Source: Alitta virens (lineage: Eukaryota; Annelida; Polychaeta; Phyllodocida; Nereididae). From it: a DNA stretch of 64,000 bases. This document shows, one piece after another, positions 1 through 11,100 of the stretch (its first letter is position 1; the number at the start of each line of letters is the position of its first letter). Under the pieces are notes generated by a model. The model saw only the letters and a list, made by a program, of their open reading frames with translations, was not told the DNA's origin and searched no databases. The stretch is taken from contig OW028584.1 in assembly GCA_932294295.1 (NCBI GenBank), positions 12,098,407-12,162,406 on the forward strand, in the 5' to 3' direction. Position numbers and translations under genes: made by a program.

Positions 1-2585
1 CTGTATTATTCGAAGCGCACTGTGAGACATCCTTATGCACAAGTCCAGTTCATATGCTGATTAGAACCTGCACAATGTATATTTTTTAGACTAGCAGAAC
101 CTGTGATTCTGTAGATGTTCTAGTGAGCAAATCATCGTTTATGGGATGATTTTACAGTGTACGTGATCATGTTATATTATAGTAGGATTCAGAATAAATG
201 TCCACCCGTTTTTTCGGTCATATTTTGCCATAAATGGCACGGAGCAGTACAAATTGGACAGAAAGTTTAATAGCAAATTAAACCCCAACTCTCTAGCTGC
301 ATGATAAATACACTTCTGGGAAAGATACAACAAGAAGTTTGCTGTATTCTCCATTGTATAATTGTGTAATTTCTGCTGCTTCTCTGTGGCCATAACAAAT
401 GGCCATGATGGTGACAAAATGGCAAAAAAAATAATATTTTTTGAAAGATAGGAAACTAGAAGTAAACTTGTTCCAAAGAGGGGTTGTTATATAACTTAGA
501 AAGTTGGGTGTTTGACTTATTAATAAAACACCTGTCCACTTTGTGCTGCTCCAAGCTGTTAATGATAGAAATATTTATTATGAATCCTTCCATACAAAAT
601 ACTACAGTAGCAATATGATATCAATATATGATATTTTACGACATTATATCGTTATGCAATTGCACATATCAATGGCCAGTGAGCACCTATTATCAATTTA
701 ATTATGCTATTGCATTGATTTGTTTTTGGATGACGTCATTAATAAGCAACTCTTATTCCTTTAGACATTGGAAGTTGCAGAATCTGTTAAGCAGGTGATG
801 CTAAAAGATGACTTCTTCGTTATGATTTAAACAGTTGATTCACACATTTTTGATATGTTTGTATCAAGTGTATATCGATAGTTGCTGTTTTTGTTTTGCA
901 TTGTATATTGTACGGTAGATCAGGGAAACGGAAATGTACATACTATTTACATAGACGGTAGACTACAATGGGACTATGATTAAAGACTTTACACAAACAA
1001 CGTTTCTCTTTCTTGTCTCTGAAAATATTTACTTTTTTGAAGGACAAATCAAATGGATGAAGTTACAAAACAAATTCTAAATAACTAAACTGACAGAGGT
1101 ACTGTGGCTGTTTAGTGCCTCACAGTCTAAAATAATATTTTTGTTATAAATTCATAGTAAAAATTATATTCAATATCCAAATTAGGCCAAAATTTTGATA
1201 AAGATTAGGTCACGTATCTTTGCCATAGAGAAACCATAATGGTATAATATTATGGTCTCTATATTTATTTACTGGCCTAACCACTAGTTTGTAGGGGCAT
1301 TGCAATGAGGTAGAATCAGTCAAATGAATTTTAACATTTTGTTTGCTATTATATACGACTTTGCAGTAATTGCAAATTGTTGCGATAGGTGGCAGCACGA
1401 ACAGATTTGATACGCAGTGCTACCACCTGGAGGATAAGCACAGAGAAACATCCACAAGTCTACGACCAATTCGCTCTGGACAGTAAGCATAACAAGGAGA
1501 AAAACTGTTTTAAAATTCAAAGCTTTCATGGAAAAAAAAAATTTTAAATAACTCAGCTGTGGATTTATTTCTCTACCTTCTAGCAGAGAAAAACCAGCTT
1601 GTACCCAGCCAATGTTTTGCCAATTGTATTAAATATATTTTTCCCATTTAATTGCAAGAAACGAGAACAAATATTTATCAAAACAGGCCAAAAGCTGCTG
1701 GGCTGAAATCCTAGTTCTATGCATGATTAGATAGGCTATGAAACTAGGGTGATGAATGCCGAAATTCTGGTCACTGGTCTGTACAAACCAAATTTAGCTA
1801 AACACTAGTTTATACGCAGGACTTCTTGATGGGTTTCGGACACTACAGAGCTATTTACAGCATTTTTTCATTCGTTACCTGGTGTGTCATATATCGAAAT
1901 ACTACGTATTTAAGTGAAGAATACATAAGTTTAGAATGGTCTGTCGTTTGTTGCGACTCCGCTAATGGGCCATTCTTAATTTCATGCGAGAATTCACAGT
2001 GAATTATTCGTCCACAAACCAAAATATGACTCCCAAACAAAATAAATGATTTAATAAATGATAAGTAAGCACTTCAGAAAACCTGACAACTCTTCAGTTT
2101 ATTCTTTTTTTGATATTTTATGACATCACATATATAAATAAAACAGTTTTATTTCCACGTATTCTGAATTTATGAGTTAATACATAAGACAGTTATGAGT
2201 AATACAATTTAGAACAATTGCAGATATAACGAGTGCAAAACTTGATAGTGACAGTATCGCTTCCATTGAATAAATTAAATGGCTGGCTGTCTTGTCAATT
2301 TAATATTCGATAAGAAAATAAATACCTAGAATAAATAGGACCAGTAATATTTGGCAGTGCCCCTATTGCCAAATATTATGGGAGATTTCGATGCGGAAAG
2401 TGCCATTAAAATAGCAATATTCTTAAGCATCCTTAATCTTACAACATAGCATAGTCAGTCACAGATTTGTAAAATATGAAGTAGATTTTTTTTTTTTTTT
2501 AAGTCTAGACATTTTGATCACAATTAAATTATATTTTCTTTGATAACACAAAACTGCAGTATGCTCCCATAGCATGATACCAATT
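1..2585. other. AT-rich stretch without a supported gene
   Basis: No exon with convincing splice sites or a recognisable domain is visible on either strand. The short ORFs are the length expected by chance. A perfect CRE palindrome TGACGTCA lies at 731-738. The 175-600 part shares the motif TAGTAGGATT...ATGTCCA with 2587 and 3340, so it may be an old terminal-inverted-repeat element. Confidence 0.5.
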
Positions 2586-2795
2586 ATATAATAGGATTCA
2601 TCAGATGTCCACATTCCTTTTTTTTTTTCATGGATAATTTTTATTTTTTCATACAGGGCGTTGTCAGTAGAAAATGTACAGAAATGTTAGTAATAAGTTG
2701 AACTCCAAATAACCTTTATCTTTTAGTCACAATAGAAAAACAATTGTTTGTTATAAAACTTTTTACTTTTACATTCTACTATTCTTATATATGTA

Positions 2796-2898
2796 CATGG
2801 CCAAATGTTTTTTTGCCTCATTATAATTTGCTAAAAACCATCCATTTTCCATGCGTATATCCTTCTCATGGAAAATGCATGTGGCACATTTGGCCATG
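2796..2898. mobile_element. MITE M1 copy a
   Basis: The copy runs from TA-CATGGCCAAATG to CATTTGGCCATG-TA. It is shorter than the ~150-bp full copies because part of the left arm is missing. The core words GCCTCATTATAATT and CTAAAAACCAT are present. Confidence 0.8.
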
Positions 2899-3032
2899 TA
2901 ACAATGTGTACATCACCAAAGGGTCATTCACATAAGGATTACTACGAGGCCAGGATGGTAGCTGAAAAATGCAACAGCTGGCAAACGGAGCTCAAATATG
3001 CTACAGCTGGCAACAGTGCCCAAATATACTTC

Positions 3033-3114
3033 ACGGTTTTTGCCTCATTATAATTAGCTAAAAACCATGCGTATATTCTTTTCATGGAAAGTGCACGTGG
3101 CACATTCGGCCATG
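3033..3114. mobile_element. MITE M1 copy b, right half
   Basis: Only the part from the GTTTTTGCCTCATTATAATT core to the right terminus CGGCCATG-TA is present. The left arm is lost. Confidence 0.75.
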
Positions 3115-3353
3115 TACATCTCTTCATTGAGGCAATAAAATATTATTATATTATTGTTATTAAACTAGCTCAAAAATGACTATTCGATGTCTAATGAGAT
3201 GTATTATTGAAATTTAGAAAGTTGGGAGCTTGACTTAAATTTCTGACATTTCTGTTCATTTTTGTACTGCTCAAAGATTTGTATGAAGAAAAAGTATTAC
3301 CCTAAAAAAACAAAAACATATGGACATTCATTTTAATCCTACTATTTAGCAAG

Positions 3354-3379
3354 CACACTTAAAATTCATTTTAAGTGTG
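3354..3379. other. Perfect 12-bp stem hairpin in the predicted 3' UTR
   Basis: CACACTTAAAAT and ATTTTAAGTGTG form a perfect inverted repeat around a two-base loop. It lies about 175 bases past the stop codon of the minus-strand gene, next to an ATTAAA hexamer (minus strand, 3337-3332) that could serve as a poly(A) signal. Confidence 0.5.
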
Positions 3380-3553
3380 ATTATTAATTGTTCTTAGTCC
3401 AATTTGCGCAGGCCACATGCGGTGAAATGAGTTGATGTTCATGGATCATGTTGCATATGTACAAGCCCAAAATATCTCCTAATTTTATATCGAATATAGT
3501 ATGCAACTTGATAATATGATGAATTAATGAAGGTGTAATGATATTGTGGTCTG

Positions 3554-3780
3554 CTACGAGATGGCGCAACAATCGCACTCGTCTTCGTCCAGAGGGGGTA
3601 CAGGCGGCAGTGACTCTACCGGGGGTTCTTCGTAATCTCCGTTCAAAAAAACCCTGATGACGTGGAGCCAAGTCTCATTTCGGTCGCCATGGTTCCAGGT
3701 GTACGTCTGCTCTGAGTCGCCATGTTGGTTCCCTGAATAAAGTCTGATGGGAACAGTTTCTGAGGATACAACGGGGACCC
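3554..3780 (-). CDS. Exon 7: end of repeat 4, Pro-rich tail, CaaX box, stop
   Basis: The acceptor CTGTTTTCAG precedes 3780 and the TAG stop is at 3556-3554. It reads VPVVSSETVPIRL, WNHGDRNETWL and VIRVFLNGD (end of repeat 4), then a run of prolines and acidic residues, then DEDECDCCAIS at the end. The frame is open across the repeat and closes exactly after CAIS. Confidence 0.88.
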
Positions 3781-6700
3781 CTGAAAACAGATTCAGATTA
3801 TTTTAGTTTTCATACAGCTTTAATTATACATAACCAATTGTGCCACTTGCGTTTTCCATGTTTGGATAAACGCATAGAAAACACATGGTTTTTGCCTCAT
3901 TATAATTAGCTAAAAACCATGCGCTTTTCATGCGTTTATCCTTCTCATGGAAAACGCACATGGCACATTTGGCCATGTAGTATATTTAAAAAAAAAAAAT
4001 ACACATTTTGTTTGACTCTTATTTTTACATATCCATATATTTCACGGACAAGCATAAAATAGATATAAAAGCAACCAAAACGTCAAAGCTCAATTTCCAA
4101 ACCCATAATAATACCTCTCAGTGCAAATTAACTTCAAGTTTCCTATCATAGCAATGATTATTTGATTATGTAATTTTTCCTTTAGTTTTGTTATTTGTTA
4201 TGGTCACAAAGAAGCATAAAAAATGACCAAAAAAACAACAAAATCTAATGGTAGTTTTTTCTTTATATTCAGAACTGTTACGCGAGGACACCTCACTAAG
4301 ATAACACAATCATTGCTCCTGGAGAGTTTCATTATACTAAATAATATACATTAAAAGATATACCTAATTATGTCAATACAGCTGTAAGACTGCCTTTCAA
4401 TGTCATCTAACTGTCCTCAAAAACTTCATGCACTTTAACTTTTTATTTTGCTCAATTGACTGTATAAAGATCATAACATACAATCAAAATCCTAAGATCT
4501 TTATATTACCTTATAATACTTTGCAATATATAAGATAATACTTGTCATACAGCTTCTATAGAGAAACGAATTACTTGATCGACTCAAGACAGCCTATACC
4601 TGGCTGTAGCTATAACTGGCTAAAGCCAACACTTCTGTCCACTCCTAGCTAATAGTTGGCTTATACCTATCATCATTGGAAAAAATATAAACCTTTTTAA
4701 ATGTAAGAATTTATCTAATATATCATAATTATGTACAGGACATGGCCAAATGTGCTACGTGCGTTTTCCATGCGTTTGGATAAACGCATGGAAAACGCAT
4801 GGTTTTCACCTAATTTTAATAAGGCAAAAACCATACGTTTTCCATGCGTTTATCCTTCTCATGGAAAACGCATGCATCTTTGTAACAAAAAATGACATAA
4901 AACACATAACTCCCAACTCGTGCACCAAATTGTGCTGGATGTACTTTTAAACCTGGCTGTAGCCAGCTATAGCCAGACAGTTCCATTTAGTGGCAGGTGG
5001 CATCGTAGAGCAGAAGTTGTCCAGCTTCATCTAGGTTCAATTTGACAGGCTGTTTTTAATGAAAATAACTGTATAAAGCAGCCTTCTACAGTCAAATTAT
5101 TTTCTTACCAGTCATAGCAAGCCATGCATTGGCTCTGGTGACAGTCTCTGAAATTGTCTCAAATTTAGGTGTAGTGAAAGCAGCATCTCTGGTGAGTTGA
5201 ACTGGGATAAAAGTCTTGTAATTCAAGAGTAAGGGCTCACTCTCCATTGAGTGTGAACGAGTGTAGGACACTCTAAGGATCCTCAAATAATAAGTGAAGC
5301 CCTCCCCTCTCTCGTAGAACATGGTCCTGTGGGTGTCCAGTCCATCACCACCTGTCAAAGGATTGATTGATTGATTGTTTGATTCTTTAATTGATTGATC
5401 CATTCATTCATTGATTCATTGATTGATTGATTGATTCATTCATTCATTTATTCATTCATTCATTCATTAATTGGAAATTTAATTCTGTCAGTGTAATAAG
5501 TTATTATATTTAAAAAAACCTAATAATGATAATAAATAATCATAGAAAAAGATAACTTGTATACAATTATGCATACTTATATAAATTCATAAATCAAAAA
5601 ACCTTTTTAAGTTTGTAAACATAGGAGCCTCTAAAACCAATGATACAGTAGATGTATAATATATATTTTCTTCTTTTTTTTCTGTAAAAACATTAGGAAG
5701 GGCAACTTACTCCATGAACTTTTTAGTTTGTAGTCTATAGACTGTATGGAAACGACCTTGATGTTATGCTGCTGTGCAATCCAGCACCTGGCCTGTGCCA
5801 CGACAGATGCAAATGGCTCGAACTTGGCAGTAGTGATGATGCCGCCCTGTTGCAGTATCTCAGGGACAAAATCTGCACACCCTGGAACAAGAAACACACT
5901 TGGTAAACATAAACATAAAAGTAATTGTTTCATAAATCTTTTTTTACTAAAACGATCACTGGAAATTACCTGTTTATGACTTTAAAATGAAAAAAGTACT
6001 CAATTTTTTACTAGTTCTTTTACTTATATTCTCTTTACTTAAAAACTTTTTTCTTTCTTTTTTTCTACTAAAATAAGCAAAATTATATTGAGTATAAGTC
6101 AAAAAGGTTTTTTCAAAAAAAATTGAATGTTATTTTTTTTCTAACCTTATATATTTTTATATATGTGGCTCATAATTAAGACCACCGGGTATATTTTAAG
6201 GCCATTAATAGCAACTCAAATTTAAGACCTCTTTTGTCGGGTCCCAAAATAGCTACCAGCTCCGCAATGCTGGGCTGTCTGGTCATGCAGTAAGTTAAAA
6301 AAAAGCCTGTGAAATTTAACCTAAACAAAACTAGAAAACTTCTGCCATACAATGCTACCTGCCACTAAATGGAACTGTCTGGCTATAGCTTGCTACTCAA
6401 AGCCAGATCTAAAAGTACTGGCAGCACCATCTGGTGCATAAGTTGCGAGTGACACATACTTGTCATTTCTTGTTGAAAATGTGCATGTCTATTACACATA
6501 CATATTTGTGATGTAGGTCCTATTAGATAAATTTCTTACATTTACCAAGGTTTATATTTTCTTGGTGTAAGTCGGCTATAAGCTAGGAGTGGACAGATGC
6601 AGCTGGCTTTAGCCGGTTATAAATAATGTAGCTACAGCCAGGAATACGTTGCTTCAGCTGCATAGAGTCGACCATATTTTATGAAACCCAACTGCACCTA

Positions 6701-9700
6701 ACATGGCAAAGAGAATACTAGATTAAAGAGTCCTGCGCTGTACAATACGAGAACCACATTATACTGGCCGTCTTGTCCTAGACCCGAAAAGTGTTGTTGC
6801 ATAAAATTTCTCAGTAACTAGAAGTGGACCGTGCAGAAATAAATGGCCGTTCATTCTGCACAAGTCTCAATTAGCTAATTTGCTTAATTATTTTATTATA
6901 GTGGTGGCGCAATGCCATTCCACTAGAAATGACATCACTGCCATATTGGTATTCTGGGATTGGACTATTTTCAAAAGAAGGTCGGGTCATGGGTCGGGAT
7001 TAAATGTGCCAATAAATAGTTCTAAGCTATTACCCAACCATGACAAATTAAATGATTGGTTTTACTTAAACACTGTGTGTTGTCATCTCAAAGCAAAGAG
7101 ACCTAGTCATCAAGTTTTGTACATGTTTTGCTCATTTACTTATCTAAAGTAAATTAATCAATTTCTCTTACAGTCTATATGCTAGCTTATGGTATTAAAG
7201 GTCCAACAATGAAATTACAGAATAATTAGATGTTCAATGTGCTGAATTTATGCAATTCTTGTTCTGACAAGCAGGCAATTCAGAAGATACTCTAAACTCC
7301 AAAAATATGAATCCATTTCTCTTGTTTTTTTAAGAGAAGATTTCCTAAATCTATACTCAGCCTGTCGGCTACATAGTTTAACCAACCATTTTCTTTAACT
7401 AGGTAAACTAGGAAAGAATGTCCATAATTAGGTCACTGGCCTGTGAGGTGACGTCACACAGTGTAAAGCACCTTCAATAATACAGTGCAACTCAATGATT
7501 TATTGAAGATAGGATAGGATAGGATAGGATAGGATAGGATAGGATAGGATAGGATAGGATAGGATAGGATAGGATAGGATAGGATAGGATTTAATGGGGA
7601 GAAAAAGTAACAGAGCCTATAGAGGACACTACCACCATAGCAAATAAAAAGATAATAGTATGACGTCACTAGTTAATTGCTACATTCATGACGTCGAAAA
7701 TGTATATGACGTCATCAAACAATACTTATCTGCCATGGTGGCCTCTTGTTGTACATTTTCTCGTGTACTTTGTTTGTCTGCTGAGGCAAGGAAAAGACCC
7801 CACCCAAGAGGTAAATATAAATACAATATGGATGAACATTGGACTCCTCCCCCTCTCACCAACCTCATGCAACCAAGAATGTGCCTTAGATATATAGAAG
7901 GCTGCACTTATCTATCTATCTATCTACCTATCTATCTATCTGTCGGAAAAGAAAGGGTAGGGTTATTTTACTGCAGTTTTAAGATTCATGGCTTGTCAAA
8001 TTTTGTCTGAACCAGCACTCTCCTACTAATAATTATTTAAGTGCCATTTCAAAACATTGTCACGGTTCAACAGGTGTGCTGCCAATCAAAGAGACAACCG
8101 TGTTTGGCTGATTGGGCGTATTAATTTAGAGCTAGTAATGTGCCAGTCTGGCGTTGTATTACCCGGATATACCAATTTTAGTGAGAGAGAGGAGGAGTCC
8201 ACCCATACACATTTACCCCATGGGTGGGATCTTTTACTTGCTTCAGCATAGACACTGAGTACAAGGGACTACCAATAATGTCTAATCCATACGACATCCA
8301 GCTGGTTCCCGGGACTGGGATTGAACCAACCCGGGTCTTTCAGAGGAGCGGGCGAGTGTCTTATCACTAGACCACCCAGCTGATGCGGGGTGACATCGAA
8401 AATGCACTGGCATTTGCTTCAATTTACTGCATATCAGTCAAAGTGATTCCAAAATATTGTTTAATTGTGGGATTCCATATACGGTTCTAACCTCAGGACA
8501 ACTACATTTAATATTGTCTGTAATTTAATTAAATAATTCTAGTACACTCATCACCTATTTCCTCCATTGCCGGAGTAGTGATTTCATAGAATATCCGGAT
8601 GATGTTGAGGAAATATGTCCCTGTTTTACCAGCTTCCGTCCAGTATGTTTCATCCGGATCGACGGAGTCACACGAAGTGTGAAATTTCATATCTTGTGTC
8701 TCTAGGTTTAAGATGCAGCCTGTAATAAAAAAGTCATCACTGATATCATTGATAATATTTTTACTAAGTTTCTATGTTCATTGTCTAGAATGACTGCCCT
8801 CCATAATCCTTCTTTTTTTTTTCTTTTCTTTTTTTAACGAAAAATGTCATGCTGCTTTATTTAGCGAGGCAGTAGCCAGTAAGCCGTACTAAAGTTCGAC
8901 AAAGCTGTCTGATCTGAGCCAAACCTTCCCAAAAGTTGTGGATGGGGTCCAAAACAAAAACTGAAATATCAGAGCAATTGAAGAACTCCTTACGCCATTA
9001 AGGTCTTTAAAAATGTTTACCCTGGAGGTTTAAAGTATGATGTCGACCATACCAAATATGGCCATTTTGCACATTTTGAATGGTGTTACAACCTGTAGGT
9101 TGAACGGTTCTCAAGATATAGCCAAATTAGCTACATAATTACTGGCGTGAAAGGCCGAAATCATATAACGGGAGTGAACTGGCATAAGGAGTTATTCAGT
9201 TGCTCTGATATTTCACAGTGTTTGTTTTGGACCTCATCCACAACTTGTGGGAAGGTAAGGCTCAGATTGGTCAATTTTGTCGAAATTTAGTTTGGCCTAC
9301 ATGGCCAAATGTGCCACATGCGTTTTCCATGAGAAGGATAAACGCATGGAAAACGCATGGTTTTTAGCTGATTATAAGAAGTTAGTCATTATGACTAATG
9401 ATACACATGACATTGACAAATAAGATTGGCTATATTATAATAAGTGAAGTAAAGCTGATTAGCCAGTCAGTAAAAACCAGGCTATGGGGGTCATATTAGT
9501 CATTTGATCTTTATAACAACAGTGAGAATATTTTAAATAGTCAAATGAATAGTCAAATGTTAGTCAAACTATCTAATTAGTTTGTCAAATGTCTAACAAC
9601 TAGCTACTTCGGCATACAGAAAACACTGCACTGGAATTTATTTTCCCATAGAAAGTAAGGGAAAGTAGCTAATTCTTTAGATGAGATAATAATGACCAGA

Positions 9701-11069
9701 GTAACTGTCCCCTGTTGCATAGCAACTGTTAATATAACAGTTTTAGGCAGTTTTCATGCACAGTGAATATTATTAGTAATAGTGACTATATAGACTATAA
9801 CTTTTTTGTGAAAGAAACTTGCCATTTGGTGGACACCAGGATGGTGTATATCATCATTACCATAAATACAAGTTGTTTTTACAAAAATAAGCTAAATATT
9901 ATAACAAAGTAATTGACAAATGTTTATAGTTACCTGGGAGGGGTCGTCTACGGAGCTCCTCGTTCACCTTGTCTAGCGTAATGTTGAAAGATTCATACTT
10001 TGGATTTGAGAAGACCCCTCCAGGGTCCTTACAGGCAGGAATGATATTAAAATGAGCTATTTGAGACGGGCCCTTGGGATCCTGGTCATGTCGACTGCAG
10101 CACCACAACCTGTCAAGTGTTGACATTTCAAAATTAACCAGACAAATAGGGCTATAGAAGAATCTGTGACAAAATAAATTGGAAAACTGCTATAGCAATG
10201 AATACATGAATATAATTTGAAGGCAAAACCAGGATTATTTTATTGATAAAAAATATGGCCATATTTTGGCAATAAGTTTGGGAATATTATTTACAAGTGT
10301 GACGTGGTTGCCACATAATATTCACAGGATCTCCAATAAAAATTTATGACGCCTCAAGCAGCTGCAAAGGGAATAGATATATCTACAATTGGTTCCATGG
10401 TCAACATACATGGCCAAATGTGCCACGTGTGTTTTCCATGCGTTTTGATAAACGCATGGAACACGCATGGTTTTTGCCTCATTATAATTAGCTTAAAACT
10501 GTGTATTTTCCACGCATTTATCTTTCTCATGGAAAACGCACATGGCACATTTGACCATGTATAATGATTATGTGCTGCAATTGGACATGCAATTATGAAA
10601 ATATAAGAGCTTATATATCGCTCAAAGTGCCTGGAAATTATACACTTTGGTTCTACGTGACGGTGACAAATGGCCTTCAATGAAAGCAGGGGCAGACAAA
10701 TGAGAAAATTACGAAGCAACACTGACAGCCTACTTTATCTTCTATTACCAGGGAGCTTCGTGGAAAAGCAATCTCAAGACCACATACCTCAATGCCCTGA
10801 TGAACTTGTTTCTATACTCTCCATATTCGTAGTATGTGACCTTTTCTGTGTCTATCTCCCCATGGTCACCTGACCTCTTTTTGACCTCAATACTTTCACA
10901 CGTGACCACCTTCATGTAAGGCCTGTTGCGTAGCCATTCATTGGCCCTTTGCATCAGAATGCTGAATAAGAAAGGACAAATAGCAGAACCCTGTTGAATG
11001 CCGTGGTGTTGATGATATTTTTGGAGGTGTCTCAATTTACTGCTCCAATATATATATATATATATATAT

Positions 11070-11100
<31 letters not shown>

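Larger units (their letters stand above)
2587..3347. mobile_element. Possible inverted-repeat element carrying two M1 MITEs
   Basis: The left end has TAGGATT followed by ATGTCCA, and the right end carries the same words on the opposite strand (near 3325-3347), so the segment looks like an old DNA element of about 760 bp. Two M1 copies (2796-2898 and 3033-3114) lie inside. The termini are degenerate and no target-site duplication is clear, so this is tentative. Confidence 0.3.

Noticed and set aside
1210..1398. Minus-strand ORF with CNYC...H...C spacing like a zinc finger
   Set aside because: A single short frame without the second His or flanking splice sites; spacing does not fit C2H2 or BED fingers.
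7454..7669. ORF with ILSYP repeats
   Set aside because: Translation of the AGGAT pentanucleotide array.
9714..9726. X-box-like GTTGCATAGCAAC in an intron
   Set aside because: One base shorter than the X-box spacing allows, and isolated.
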